Assembly: GCA_035764005.1 (NCBI GenBank)
Contig: DASTZZ010000124.1
Span: 62,001-126,000, forward strand
DNA length: 64,000 bases
Source of the DNA: Terriglobales bacterium
Lineage (GTDB): Bacteria; Acidobacteriota; Terriglobia; Terriglobales; Acidobacteriaceae
Direction: 5' to 3'
A model generated the notes under the pieces. That model did no database searches. It was given only the letters and a program-made list of their open reading frames with translations, and was not told where the DNA came from. The position numbers were made by a program, and so were the translations under genes. Each line of letters starts with the position of its first letter. Positions within the stretch are counted from its first letter, which is position 1. Below are positions 9,161 to 18,826 of the stretch, in pieces.

Positions 9161-10078
9161 CTATTCGCATGCTACGTCAACGCGAAGTGTGCCTGACTTC
9201 ATTGAGTTCTTAACCTGGACCGCGACGCTCTGTGGGCCCGCGTTGCGCAACAACTGTCCGTTCAGGAACACATTGCCTACGGTACAGCCCGGCTGGCTAT
9301 AGACGTCGATAATGTGGGTTCCCACTTCGACCGCCTCGACGTGAGCTTCGTGATTGATGTCGAGAGCGAGATTCAACAGCGAGTACTTGTTGTTGGAGCC
9401 ACCCAGGGTATCGTGCCAAGTGATTTCCAAGCCATCGATCCATGATTCATCGGCGTCCATGAAGCCGTTACCGTTGGTGTCGGCGAAGAAACGTGTATCG
9501 ATTTCCAAAGGGAGTGATCCAACTTTAAAGTTGTCGGTCTTGCTGAGAGAAGGCGTGAAGCCGTGCTTGGTGCCGCGGGCGGAGCAATCCGTCTGGGTGA
9601 GATCGGAACCGCAAGACTGTTGGTAATTGCTCAGCAACTCGGCCCAAACCTTGTACTCATTTCCCGGATTCGGCGTGTCAGCATACGGCATGAGTTGAAC
9701 TGGGTAGCCGCCATTGGCCAAAGTTGGGGTTTGGACATGCGGGCAAGGGCCAGGCAACCCATTCACGATGTTTCCGCCTGCGACCTGGAATTGACGACAG
9801 CCAATGGCATCCTGCGATAACAGAGTTTTTCCCGAGGGCTCCGTTACCTGGAAAACATAGATCCCATCCGGCAGGCCGGCAGCACCGTCGGGTGCGTTGA
9901 GCCCTGGTCCTCCGTTAAGGTAGACATCGTTCTTGTCAGAATAAATGTTGTAGTTAACTTCAGTGCCGTCCGCGCGAGTCGTAAAGATCGCACCCGAGAC
10001 AGCCGCAAAAGCATGCAGTGGCACCAGCATCGCGATGATGCCAGCGCAGAAGCCAACAGCCATACACCTCTTTACCAT
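9161..10078 (-). CDS. Secreted protein of unknown function with a calcium-loop-like motif
   Basis: 305 aa from ATG 10078, with GGAGG six bases upstream. An N-terminal signal peptide (hydrophobic GFCAGIIAMLVPLHAFA, cleavage after AFA) directs export. The mature part is beta-rich and Gly/Asn-rich, with cysteines spaced as in extracytoplasmic proteins (GCRQF, GPCPH, CGSDLTQTDC, GCTVG). Near residue 200, DTNGNGFMDADE fits an EF-hand/dockerin calcium loop with ligands at positions 1, 3, 5, 9 and 12. I recognise no family. It is monocistronic and has its own terminator. Confidence 0.8.
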   Translation of the reverse strand: MVKRCMAVGFCAGIIAMLVPLHAFAAVSGAIFTTRADGTEVNYNIYSDKNDVYLNGGPGLNAPDGAAGLPDGIYVFQVTEPSGKTLLSQDAIGCRQFQVAGGNIVNGLPGPCPHVQTPTLANGGYPVQLMPYADTPNPGNEYKVWAELLSNYQQSCGSDLTQTDCSARGTKHGFTPSLSKTDNFKVGSLPLEIDTRFFADTNGNGFMDADESWIDGLEITWHDTLGGSNNKYSLLNLALDINHEAHVEAVEVGTHIIDVYSQPGCTVGNVFLNGQLLRNAGPQSVAVQVKNSMKSGTLRVDVACE

Positions 10079-10624
10079 GTACAGCCTCCATGTTGTCGAA
10101 AGTTAGAATCTTGGGAACCGGGGAGTCAGGTTGGAAAGCACGGAACCGTGACGTTAGGTAGCATGCCAATGGCCACTTTTTTAAGCGACTCAGGTTTTGT
10201 AAGTACGAGCGATTTCAAGGCCTCCCGCTACTCAACTTGATGTCAACCTGCGGCTCATATGCAGAAGGTTGCGACTACTATGAACGGCTGGAGCATGCCT
10301 CGCCGCATTGATTTGCTTCTGATCCTATCGCGATGAAGCGAACTCGGAATACCATCGGGACACCGAGATTCTGTTTTTCTCACGTGCGTTAGGATCGCCA
10401 GTCCTCGGCGATTAGATCGTAAGCTGGCACGCCGCCCCTATCCTGCAGGCACCCCGTAATCGGTGAGCTGCGCGTCTTCCTCACTGCGTCCTCTTCCAGG
10501 TGGACGCTGCTCGGCCGCGGCTTGGACGGCGCTTCGGACGGCGGTTTCGCGCCAAACATAACACCAAACCCAGTTTGGGCACTCACCGCGCTCTCACTCG
10601 CACCCTGCCACCCTCCTTCGAACT
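10079..10624. other. Gap without a supported gene
   Basis: About 550 bases upstream of the secreted-protein gene. Its promoter should lie here on the minus strand, but I cannot point to a convincing -35/-10 pair. The open frames on each strand between 10389 and 10720 look random in composition. No repeat or RNA structure was noticed. Confidence 0.4.
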
Positions 10625-10940
10625 CCGCTCTTTTCCATTCCAACAGTAAAGAACTCATCGGATGCCAGCGTTGGAGTCATCCACACCGGCACGACAATAG
10701 TCACATTCTTGATGCTTGATGGTCTTTTTCATTCAACACACTCAGAACGGCGATGCTAAGGGGATTAATCTCAAGTTGAGTGAAATTGTCTTTGCCATGA
10801 GGTGAGCCAAGAATGATCTGATCGACGCCGAAAAGATGGCAGGGAAGGAGTTGGAAGTCTCGAAGCGAAGATGCACGCATGAAATTTGCGAGATGCGTCG
10901 GCAAAAGCGCAACGCCGTTCCATCAGAAACTGCTGCCTGA
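10625..10940 (+). pseudogene. Low-affinity iron permease relic (frameshift plus stop)
   Basis: One frame from 10625 reads into HTGTTIVTFLML, matching the NTGTTIVTFLMVFLIQNTQN hallmark of bacterial low-affinity iron permeases. At 10708-10721 the heptamer CTTGATG is tandemly duplicated and shifts the frame. The match resumes from 10719 as VFFIQHTQNGDAKGINLKL. A TGA then interrupts the reading after FAMR, and AKNDLIDAEKM continues the family's C-terminal helix to a stop at 10938-10940. The N-terminal membrane segments are not recognisable upstream. It is a decayed remnant of an inner-membrane metal transporter. Confidence 0.75.
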
Positions 10941-11237
10941 TCAATCTACCAATCAAGCTCTATAACTTATGTTCAACATCTCCGAGGCTTGCAGTAGGTC
11001 CAACTCATTGCGAATCGAGGTTGACGTGTCTTCGCCAGCAGCACCACTCCCGATGAGATCTGGCTTTGGTGGATGCCCGACAGCAAAGGCTTCCACCTCA
11101 CTTCTAGCTAGATACGATAGCTAAGTACCACAAAATTGTGCTACTCTCCCCGCCGCCCCTGAACCACGCATCGATGGGCTTGCGTGCGAGTTCGTGCATA
11201 CCCCCGATTTAGCGCGGCAGGACTTGAGGAGAACCAG

Positions 11238-12716
11238 ATGAGAGTGATCCTTCGGGCACACGTTGTTATGTCGTTTATCTTGGCCACGACTTTACTGAGC
11301 GCGCAGTCGTGGCAGAACGTCACAGCTCCATTGCCTAAGAAAGTTTCGCCATCGGCGCCAATCCTGTTGTCAGATGGGTCGGTGCTTGTTCACAACGCCT
11401 GCGGACCAGATTGGTACAAGCTGACGCCAGATTCCAGCGGCAGCTACGTCAACGGAACGTGGTCTGCAATTTCATTGCTACCGTCTGGATACTCGCCGCT
11501 GTATTTCGGCTCGGCTGTGCTGCCGGATGGCCGGTTAGTTATCGAGGGCGGTGAATACAACGCGAGCGGAGGAAACAATTGCAAAGCAGTATGGACGACC
11601 AAGGGCGCGATCTACGATCCGGTTGCGAACACCTGGACTTCGGTGGCCCCTCCCGCTGGCTGGACCAGCATAGGGGATGCTTGGGGAGGAGTGCTCGCCA
11701 ATGGCACATATTTACAAACGAATTGCTGCACCAAAGATCAGGCTCTGCTGAATCCGGCAACGCTGACGTGGACTACGACCGGCGCCGGCAAATTCGATGT
11801 GCCCGACGAGGAGCCGATGGTTCTGATCCCCAACGGCAAGCTACTGACCGTTGACGGCTACGTTTTCCAGTACGACGCTACGGGAACGAATTCCGAGATC
11901 TATGACGCGAATACCGGAACGTGGTCCAGTGCTGGCAGCACGATCATGCAACTTTGGGACTCGTTTCCGAATGCCAATCAGGCTTCTTATGAGGTGGGTC
12001 CCGCAGCATTGCGTCCGGATGGAACAGTTTTCGCTACCGGTGCGAACGGCGGCGGAGCGGCTCACACTTCGATCTACAACACAAACAGCAGTCGTTGGAC
12101 TCCTGGTCCGGATTTCCCTGACAATCTGGGGATCGCAGACGGACCTGCATGCACGTTGCCGAACGGCAATGTGTTCATGATGGCCAGCCCGGGAGTCTTT
12201 CGAACCGGCGCGCAATTCCTGCGATGGGACGGTACGCGATTGATGTACGATTCAGCGCCCAACCCGTTCAGCGCTGATTCGTCGTACTACGGCAATATGG
12301 TCATGCTCCCGACAGGTCAGGTGCTATTTACAGATTTCGGCACTGTTGCGGTGTACACGCCCTCGGGCGCACCAAAAGGAGCATGGTTGCCGCACGTGAT
12401 GAGCGCACCCGTAAACATGACACGTGGTGCGACGTACACGATTGCCGGTACCCAGTTCAACGGCGTGTCGCAAGGCTGCTACTACGGAGATGATTACGCT
12501 TCGGCGACAAACTTCCCGGTTGTGCGCTTGACGAACCAAAAGACAGGGCATGTGCGATATGCCCGTACGCATGGCTTCAGCTTCATGGGAGTACAGTATC
12601 CCGGCACGGTGAGCACGGAAGTCGACATTCCGGCAAACCTGGAGACGGGGGCTGCGTCGATGGAGGTTGTTGCCAATGGCATTGCCTCGCCGGCAGTCAT
12701 GGTGACAATCCAGTAG
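11238..12716 (+). CDS. Secreted kelch-type beta-propeller protein (galactose-oxidase-like fold)
   Basis: 492 aa from ATG 11238, with GAGGAGAACCAG just before it; the longer frame from 11184 is not needed. A signal peptide (MSFILATTLLSAQS) is followed by repeated kelch-like blades such as SAVLPDGRLVIEGGEYN, MVLIPNGKLLTVDGY and ALRPDGTVFATGANGG. A C-terminal beta domain (about 390-490) holds RGATYTIAGTQFNG and THGFSFMGVQ. The overall shape recalls galactose-oxidase/kelch proteins, but I cannot confirm copper ligands, so no enzyme activity is claimed. A strong terminator follows 14 bases after the stop. Confidence 0.85.
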   Translation: MRVILRAHVVMSFILATTLLSAQSWQNVTAPLPKKVSPSAPILLSDGSVLVHNACGPDWYKLTPDSSGSYVNGTWSAISLLPSGYSPLYFGSAVLPDGRLVIEGGEYNASGGNNCKAVWTTKGAIYDPVANTWTSVAPPAGWTSIGDAWGGVLANGTYLQTNCCTKDQALLNPATLTWTTTGAGKFDVPDEEPMVLIPNGKLLTVDGYVFQYDATGTNSEIYDANTGTWSSAGSTIMQLWDSFPNANQASYEVGPAALRPDGTVFATGANGGGAAHTSIYNTNSSRWTPGPDFPDNLGIADGPACTLPNGNVFMMASPGVFRTGAQFLRWDGTRLMYDSAPNPFSADSSYYGNMVMLPTGQVLFTDFGTVAVYTPSGAPKGAWLPHVMSAPVNMTRGATYTIAGTQFNGVSQGCYYGDDYASATNFPVVRLTNQKTGHVRYARTHGFSFMGVQYPGTVSTEVDIPANLETGAASMEVVANGIASPAVMVTIQ

Positions 12717-12730
12717 CACTCAGCTAACAG

Positions 12731-12763
12731 AAACTGCGACCAGCGCTCCGCTGGTCGCGGTTT
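12731..12763 (+). terminator. Intrinsic terminator after the kelch gene
   Basis: GCGACCAGCG (12736-12745), loop CTC, CGCTGGTCGC (12749-12758): a perfect 10-bp stem, extended by flanking AAAC and GTTT. The T-run is short (GGTTTCG), so termination may be partial. The remaining 260 bases to the next gene (stop at 13025) hold no gene I can support. Confidence 0.8.
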
Positions 12764-13024
12764 CGTACTTGGATGATGAATGGCAGTGCATGTGTGGGTC
12801 GTGCGGCTGCCTGGCTCAACGCGCTAAGCATCGAGGCGATCGTTCCCAACTGCGACGGGTTCAGATGTGGTCTCGAATTTCAAACGAACTCAACGAACAA
12901 TTGTGAGGTGGAAGACAGAAGTAAGCACGTGAGCCTCACATAGCTGCTAAGGCGCTCCACTTTACGGTGGCGCTGATTAGAACCCGCAGAGCTGTCTCTC
13001 AACTGTGCTCCTGCTGTCCCGATA

Positions 13025-13288
13025 TCAGTAGCTATGCAGTCCTAGATCTCTTTGCGTCATGAGGACTCGCAGACCGTTCTTGCTGGCGTATTTTTCCTTA
13101 CACTCAGCCGAACATAAATGGATGGCGCCAGGTTCAGTTGCATGGCGACTGTACCAGCGGTCGAAAAACCGAATGAGCTTTCGCACGGATCCCGATCGCA
13201 GGGAATGCTTCTCCTGCTTGTTGCCGAGGATCCACTCGCGATTCGACTTCTTAATAGCCCCGCAATTGTCACAAATGATTTCTACCAT
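13025..13288 (-). CDS. Small four-cysteine (zinc-ribbon-like) protein, copy 1
   Basis: 87 aa from ATG 13288, with GAGGT four bases upstream. A CDNCGAIK motif at residues 6-13 and a CSAEC motif at 59-63 give a CxxC plus CxxxC set suited to one zinc ion. Between them lie EWILG and FFDRW. The C-terminus is basic. It is clearly homologous to the next gene upstream (13350-13619), sharing GAI, EWILG, FFDRW and GAIH-C-S-EC-K in the same order. I do not recognise the family. It is cytosolic, with no signal peptide. The pair may be co-transcribed (61-base gap). Confidence 0.78.
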   Translation of the reverse strand: MVEIICDNCGAIKKSNREWILGNKQEKHSLRSGSVRKLIRFFDRWYSRHATEPGAIHLCSAECKEKYASKNGLRVLMTQRDLGLHSY

Positions 13289-13349
13289 GACCTCACGCTT
13301 CGAACGTTCGAGCCAGCCGCTCGGCTCTGATCTTTAGTTTCGGCTGTGC

Positions 13350-13619
13350 CTAGGCTGCCTTCGATCCTCTGCGCGGCATCTTCCTGCCACGGAGTTTTTT
13401 CTTCATTGAACTTCCAGCAATGTAAGCCTGTTTGCATTCGAGCGAACAGAAATGGATCGCGCCACGCTGGAGAATTCCAGAATCGTCCCAGCGATCGAAA
13501 AACGAAATTGATCGACTCACAGTTTGCGGCGTATCAACCTGCAAATCGTAGCCAAGAATCCATTCCTGCTGGCGCGGGTTCCTGATGGCACCACACGTAT
13601 CGCAACTAATTCTGATCAT
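13350..13619 (-). CDS. Small four-cysteine (zinc-ribbon-like) protein, copy 2
   Basis: 89 aa from ATG 13619. The open frame extends to 13682, but homology with copy 1 starts at this Met. CDTCGAIR near the start and CSLEC near residue 60 repeat the CxxC/CxxxC pattern, with EWILGYD and SFFDRWDD between them. The last 20 residues are strongly basic (KKKLRGRKMPRRGSK), fitting a nucleic-acid contact. The ribosome site is weak. It forms a tandem duplicate with the downstream gene. Zinc binding is inferred from the cysteines only. Confidence 0.75.
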   Translation of the reverse strand: MIRISCDTCGAIRNPRQQEWILGYDLQVDTPQTVSRSISFFDRWDDSGILQRGAIHFCSLECKQAYIAGSSMKKKLRGRKMPRRGSKAA

Positions 13620-13916
13620 GCGAGCTGCTCTTTTTCGATTTACTACCGCCTTTGATGCGCGGGCACCGATTGCCTGATGCATTCAGTGACTTTTCCAGCA
13701 GCTCACTATCCGCAGAGCACCACCTGAACTGAGTTTTGGAGTAGACTTCTTGCCGCTTCCGCCTGCTCTGGGCGAAGTAGTTTCACCTAAAGCGCTGCAT
13801 GTTTCGGTGCGGCGACTTATGAAGTCCCGGTTGATGCTTTTCGCGTCCGCAGACTGCACAGGATTGAAATGCCTTGTTGCGAGATCGAGTATCTATGAAA
13901 TCGAGGTGACTCCCCC

Positions 13917-15470
13917 ATGCGCTCCATTCTCCGTGCTCTCCCGCTGTTGATACCTGCTCTGCTCACGATGATCGTGCCTGCCACACTGATGGCTTCGGGC
14001 AATATGCACAAGGTCAAACACGTCATCATCGTCATGCAGGAGAATCACTCCTTCGACAACTACTTTGGGGCGCTCGCGTACGCACCCGGCAGCCCGTATC
14101 ACCAGCCCTCGGCTGCCCCTGGAGGCAGTCCCGCTGGCTGCCGGCAGAACGACCACGCTTGTGTCGACGGCCTGAGTTGCACTGCGGATGCAGCCGGCAA
14201 TCTCACCTGCTCGAACTCCAACGTCGATGACGACGGCAGCATCGTCCACGCTTTCCACGATCCGCACGTCTGCGTGATTCCCGATTTGGACCATGGTTGG
14301 CCCGGCACGCATCACGAGATCAACTTCGCCGACGGCAACCTCACGCTGGTGCAGCCGCTCAACGACGGCTTCGTGCGCGTTAACGATGCATCGGAGCAGC
14401 ACGACACGCTCGGAGAGAACGCTACTGAAGACGATACAATGGGTTTCTACAACCAGAACGAGATCCCGTTCTATTACGACCTGGCACAGAAATTCGCGAT
14501 CAGCGATCGCTACTTCTCTTCCCTTCTCGGCCCCACATTTCCCAATCGCGCCTATTTCATGGCCGCAACTTCGTTCGGACACCTGAGCACGAATGAGATC
14601 ATTCCGCCTCCCGGCGGTTACAAACCGATCACCGGTAGCATCTTCGACCTGATGGACACGCAGGGCGTGAGCTGGGTCGACTATTTCCAGGATCTGCCGC
14701 AGGCTGCTGACTTCCGCCTGTTTCCCCCGGTTCCGCCAGACCAGCATTTCCAGTCCGTGGCGCAATTTCTTGCGGAGGCCGCGGGAGCACCTGGCGCGAA
14801 TGCGTTGCCGCAGGTGTCCTTCGTCGATCCCAATTTCGGATATTTCGGATTGGCGGTCGAGAATGACGAGCACCCACCAACCGACATTCGTCGCGGCCAG
14901 TTCTACGTCTCGCAAGTTGTGAATGCCGTGCGCAACGGCCCCTACTGGAAGGATTCAGTGATCTTCATCACCTACGACGAGCATGGCGGCTTCTACGATC
15001 ACGCCAAGCCTCCGGCAGCGCCACAAGGTGGCGCGCTCAGTCCTGACGGAATCAATCCCGGACAATGCGAGGACCTATCGAATCCTCCTGCCAGCGAACA
15101 GCCCGGCGGCGGAGCTAATTGCTTCTTCAGCATGAGCGACGCGGCGGCGCTTTGCTCGAGCTTCAGTCCTACGGGTCCTTACCCAGCCGAGTGCGCCAAC
15201 TTCAACCAACTCGGCGTCCGCGTGCCGTTTATCGCAGTCTCGCCGTTTTCGAAGCCACAGTACGTTTCGCATACCGTCGGCGACCACACTTCGTTGCTCT
15301 CATTCATTGAGACTGTGTTCATGGGAAGCGACGATGCCGTGCGCCCACACCTGACGCTGCGCGATCTCAATGCTAACCCGTTGCTCGACCTGTTCGATTT
15401 CAATGGTTCGCCGTCGTCGAATACGCCAGTTCAACAAGCGACACCGGCATTCCTGGACTGCACACCGTAA
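13917..15470 (+). CDS. Secreted phosphoesterase (phospholipase C / acid phosphatase family)
   Basis: 517 aa. A signal peptide (LLIPALLTMIVPATLMAS) precedes a bacterial phosphoesterase domain of the non-haemolytic phospholipase C type. Family motifs are IIVMQENHSFDNYFG (metal ligand and nucleophile region, about residues 37-51), GPTFPNRAYFMAATS, VIFITYDEHGGFYDH with metal-binding Asp/His, and DHTSLLSFIE near the end. These enzymes cleave phosphate esters such as phospholipids in the periplasm or outside the cell; the substrate here is not determinable. The length is normal. It is a single gene, with ATG 26 bases after a weak purine run. Confidence 0.92.
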   Translation: MRSILRALPLLIPALLTMIVPATLMASGNMHKVKHVIIVMQENHSFDNYFGALAYAPGSPYHQPSAAPGGSPAGCRQNDHACVDGLSCTADAAGNLTCSNSNVDDDGSIVHAFHDPHVCVIPDLDHGWPGTHHEINFADGNLTLVQPLNDGFVRVNDASEQHDTLGENATEDDTMGFYNQNEIPFYYDLAQKFAISDRYFSSLLGPTFPNRAYFMAATSFGHLSTNEIIPPPGGYKPITGSIFDLMDTQGVSWVDYFQDLPQAADFRLFPPVPPDQHFQSVAQFLAEAAGAPGANALPQVSFVDPNFGYFGLAVENDEHPPTDIRRGQFYVSQVVNAVRNGPYWKDSVIFITYDEHGGFYDHAKPPAAPQGGALSPDGINPGQCEDLSNPPASEQPGGGANCFFSMSDAAALCSSFSPTGPYPAECANFNQLGVRVPFIAVSPFSKPQYVSHTVGDHTSLLSFIETVFMGSDDAVRPHLTLRDLNANPLLDLFDFNGSPSSNTPVQQATPAFLDCTP

Positions 15471-15800
15471 CGCGCAGGTCCCAGCATTGTCGAATGTGAA
15501 GCGCAGCAAGAGCCATTGCATTCTTCTTTGGTCTGGCAACATGGAATCGAATATCAGTTGTTGAGTTTCGATAGAGCGCACAGTTCCATATTGGACCAGA
15601 GCGTTTTTATACCGCGTTGATCTCCAGCAAATTCGTGGGGTCCAAATCAGCGCCAATAAAAATTTTCATCATTTACTTTCAGCGACTTACAGCGCCAACT
15701 GACGGCGGGACTACACCTTGCAGTGGAATCAATGTGATAGCCTGCCAGTTTGCGCGTGGGCGCGTACATTCTTTGTGGGAGGAGAAACTCAAGGAGACAC
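15471..15800. other. Gap and cold-shock leader
   Basis: No gene is supported in these 330 bases. The part next to the cold-shock start (about 15730-15800) is probably its transcribed leader, with GGAGGAG and AAGGAG purine runs. I see no clear hairpin terminator for the preceding phosphoesterase. Confidence 0.45.
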
Positions 15801-16004
15801 ATGGCAAGAGGAACAGTGAAGTGGTTTAACGATTCGAAGGGCTACGGATTCATCACTCCGGATGACGGCGGCAAGGATCTGTTTGTTCATCACTCCGCAA
15901 TTCAAGGTGGCGGCTTCAAGTCCCTCAAAGAAGGCCAGGCCGTCGAATACGACTCTGAGCGTGGGCAAAAAGGCCCGCAAGCGGTGAACGTGAGGCCCGT
16001 CTGA
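15801..16004 (+). CDS. Cold-shock domain protein
   Basis: 67 aa from ATG 15801, with AAGGAG six bases upstream; the frame open to 15750 is leader. It is a single cold-shock OB-fold. RNP1 is KGYGFI (about residues 13-18) and RNP2 is LFVHHSA, with the flanking GTVKWFN start and the [10 protein letters not shown] end of the CspA family. Such proteins bind single-stranded RNA and DNA and melt RNA structure. The length is exactly that of the family. Monocistronic. Confidence 0.96.
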   Translation: MARGTVKWFNDSKGYGFITPDDGGKDLFVHHSAIQGGGFKSLKEGQAVEYDSERGQKGPQAVNVRPV

Positions 16005-16178
16005 ATCTCTGAGTTTGAGGCCAATGAGCTACCTGAGAATGGCAGCAATTCTACTCGCCTATGCGGACGAGTGTGTCGTCTAAAAGGAGGCCCTCAGCGG
16101 CCATTCGCGGTTAGTTGGGGCCCTCGATGAATTGCGTTCGGTAGGCCCGTTCCCGTTTTGGATTGCTGAGCATTCGAG

Positions 16179-16763
16179 CTATTTGGACGGGCTCTTCTGA
16201 GGAGCTGCGGAATCGAGATCGAGATTTAATTCGAGTACATTCACGCGGGGTTCACCTAAGAATCCGAACTGGCGTCCGTCGGTGTGCTTAGCGATCAGCG
16301 AACGAAGCTCGTCTTCGCTAATGCCCCTCACTTTGGCTAGTCGTGGGATCTGAAATCCGGCGCCTGCCGGCGTGATGTGTGGATCAAGTCCGGAGCCGGA
16401 GGTCGTTACCAAATCAATGGGTACAGGCTGCGAGGGATTCTCGGTCTTGTATTGAATCACGCTTACGTTCACGCGATCGATCAAGGCGTGGTTCGTGGGG
16501 CCCAGATTTGAGGCGCCCGAGTTTGCCGCGTCATATCCATTGCCCGCGGCGGAAGGACGAGAATGAAAGTAAGCCTCAGAGACGAACGTCTGGCCGATGA
16601 TGCGAGAGCCGACTATCTTTCCATCTCGGGAGATAAGCTGGCCATTAGCTTTTTCGCGGAACAGGCCCTGCGCAAGCGCCGTGACAACGAACGGGTAGAT
16701 GATGCCGAGGAGAATCGTTGCCACAATCGTCATCAAGATTGAGGTGATCAGATTGCGTTTCAT
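16179..16763 (-). CDS. kdpC: Potassium-transporting ATPase subunit C
   Basis: 194 aa, last gene of the kdp operon, nine bases after kdpB. One N-terminal membrane helix (ILMTIVATILLGIIYPFVVTAL) anchors a periplasmic domain with the KdpC signatures SRIIGQTF, YFHSRPSAAGNGYDA, ASNLGPTN and GSGLDPHI. KdpC stabilises the KdpA/KdpB complex and raises affinity for ATP or K+. The length is typical. No terminator was identified just downstream; 174 bases separate it from the cold-shock gene, which converges on it. Confidence 0.96.
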   Translation of the reverse strand: MKRNLITSILMTIVATILLGIIYPFVVTALAQGLFREKANGQLISRDGKIVGSRIIGQTFVSEAYFHSRPSAAGNGYDAANSGASNLGPTNHALIDRVNVSVIQYKTENPSQPVPIDLVTTSGSGLDPHITPAGAGFQIPRLAKVRGISEDELRSLIAKHTDGRQFGFLGEPRVNVLELNLDLDSAAPQKSPSK

Positions 16764-16772
16764 TTCGGACTC

Positions 16773-18794
16773 CTATGCCAGACCAATGCGGGTGATGATC
16801 ATGTCAATGCCTTTAATCCCAACGAACGGCGCGATGATTCCACCCACGCCGTAAATCCACAGATTTCGCCGCAGCAGCGCGGCGGCGCCCCTCGGTCGAT
16901 ACTTCACTCCGCGCAGCGCCAGCGGAATCAGCGCAATGATGATCAGCGCGTTGAAAATCACTGCCGACAGAATCGCCGATTCGGGAGTTCGCAGACGCAT
17001 GATGTTCAGTGCGTTCAATACCGGGAATGTCGCCGCAAACATCGCTGGGATGATCGCGAAATATTTAGCAACGTCGTTCGCGATCGAGAACGTTGTGAGC
17101 GATCCGCGCGTCATCAGAAGCTGTTTGCCGATCTCGACGATCTCGATCAGTTTGGTTGGATTCGAGTCAAGATCGATCATGTTCCCGGCTTCCTTCGCCG
17201 CCTGCGTGCCCGTATTCATGGCAACACCGACATCTGCTTGAGCCAGTGCTGGAGCATCATTGGTTCCGTCGCCTGTCATGGCAACGAGTTTGCCGTCGGT
17301 CTGCTCGCGGCGGATGAGATCCATTTTGTCCTTCGGTGTTGCTTGGGCGAGGAAATCATCCACGCCAGCTTCGCGCGCAATGGCTGCGGCTGTGAGTGGA
17401 TTATCACCAGTGATCATGACAGTGCGAATGCCCATGGCGCGGAGTTGGGTGAAGCGCTCTTTCATTCCTCCTTTGACAACATCTTTCAAGTGGATAACGC
17501 CCATTGCACGAGGTCCGTCAGTGACAACGAGGGGAGTACCCCCCGTGCGCGCGATGGTCTCAAGCGAAAGCTGCAACTCTCTGGGGATTTCCCCGCCGCA
17601 TTCTTGCAAGTATCTCTGAATGGAGTCGGCAGCGCCCTTACGTACGCGTCTGCCATTGAGATTCACGCCTGACATTCGCGTTTGTGCCGTAAAGGGAACA
17701 AACTCAGCGTGAGGTTCTGAAAGCTCGCGTGCTCGCAAGTTGTATTTTTCTTTTGCCAAAACAACGATCGAGCGGCCTTCCGGCGTTTCGTCGGGCAGTG
17801 ATGAGAGCTGCGCCGCATCGGCCAATTGATCTGCACTCACTCCCGGTGCGGGAATGAACTCGGCAGCTTGTCGATTGCCAAAGGTGATCGTGCCTGTCTT
17901 GTCCAGGAGCAGCGTGTTGACGTCGCCTGCAGCCTCGACGGCGCGGCCGGACATCGCAAGAACGTTGTGCTGAATTAATCGATCCATGCCGGCGATTCCG
18001 ATCGCAGACAGCAGTCCGCCAATGGTTGTTGGAATCAGGCACACCAGCAACGAGACCAATACAAACACCGTTTGCGGGCTGCCTGAGTAGATCGCGAAGG
18101 GTTGCAGTGTAACCACCGCGAGCAGGAAGATGATTGTCAGTCCCGCGAGCAGAATGTTGAGCGCGATTTCATTCGGCGTCTTCTGACGTTCTGCGCCTTC
18201 GACCAGCGCAATCATGCGATCTAGGAATGTTTCGCCCGGATTCCTGGTAATGCTGATTTTGATCTGATCGGAAAGAACTCGGGTGCCGCCGGTAACCGCA
18301 GAGCGGTCTCCACCTGCCTCGCGAATCACAGGGGCGGACTCGCCAGTAATGGCGGATTCGTCCACTGAGGCGATGCCCTCAATGATTTCGCCATCGGATG
18401 GAATGAACTCGCCGGCGCAGCAGATCACGACATCGTCAGCGCGGAGTTTCGAACTGGGAATGGTTTCGATGGTGCCGTCGGGCATCAAGCGATTCGCTTG
18501 CGTCTCTGAACGTGCTTTGCGCAGCGTATCCGCCTGAGCTTTGCCGCGCCCTTCGGCCATGGCTTCCGCGAAGTTGGCGAACAGTACGGTGAACCACAAC
18601 CAAAGAGTAATCTGCACGTTGAAATTAAAATCCGCGTGACTGGTGAAGAGTAGTGCGGTAGTGATCACACTGCCGACTTCGACCACGAACATCACGGGAT
18701 TGCCCATCATCTTGCGCGGATTCAGCTTCAGTACCGAATCCCAAAGAGCACGGCGGACGATCTTCCATGCCCAAACAGCTTTCGACTTGGCCAT
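16773..18794 (-). CDS. kdpB: Potassium-transporting P-type ATPase subunit B
   Basis: 673 aa, the usual KdpB length. It carries the TGES actuator motif (residues 150-153), phosphorylated Asp in [10 protein letters not shown] (D298), the KGAADSI nucleotide-binding segment, and the [16 protein letters not shown] hinge, with about seven membrane helices. It hydrolyses ATP to drive K+ through KdpA. ATG 18794 follows GAGGTAAGC. It lies between the 65-aa membrane protein and kdpC and is certainly in the same transcript. Confidence 0.98.
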   Translation of the reverse strand: MAKSKAVWAWKIVRRALWDSVLKLNPRKMMGNPVMFVVEVGSVITTALLFTSHADFNFNVQITLWLWFTVLFANFAEAMAEGRGKAQADTLRKARSETQANRLMPDGTIETIPSSKLRADDVVICCAGEFIPSDGEIIEGIASVDESAITGESAPVIREAGGDRSAVTGGTRVLSDQIKISITRNPGETFLDRMIALVEGAERQKTPNEIALNILLAGLTIIFLLAVVTLQPFAIYSGSPQTVFVLVSLLVCLIPTTIGGLLSAIGIAGMDRLIQHNVLAMSGRAVEAAGDVNTLLLDKTGTITFGNRQAAEFIPAPGVSADQLADAAQLSSLPDETPEGRSIVVLAKEKYNLRARELSEPHAEFVPFTAQTRMSGVNLNGRRVRKGAADSIQRYLQECGGEIPRELQLSLETIARTGGTPLVVTDGPRAMGVIHLKDVVKGGMKERFTQLRAMGIRTVMITGDNPLTAAAIAREAGVDDFLAQATPKDKMDLIRREQTDGKLVAMTGDGTNDAPALAQADVGVAMNTGTQAAKEAGNMIDLDSNPTKLIEIVEIGKQLLMTRGSLTTFSIANDVAKYFAIIPAMFAATFPVLNALNIMRLRTPESAILSAVIFNALIIIALIPLALRGVKYRPRGAAALLRRNLWIYGVGGIIAPFVGIKGIDMIITRIGLA

Positions 18795-18826
18795 GCTTAC
18801 CTCGCTTCCTCAACTCTTCTCAACCA

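Noticed and set aside
12769-12903. Short plus-strand frame from TTG with a CMCGSCGC cluster, next to the four-cysteine pair
   Set aside because: No ribosome site, a TTG start and no similarity to the neighbouring cysteine proteins; probably chance.
15617-15829. 70-codon plus-strand frame running into the cold-shock gene
   Set aside because: It overlaps the cold-shock start in another frame and looks random.
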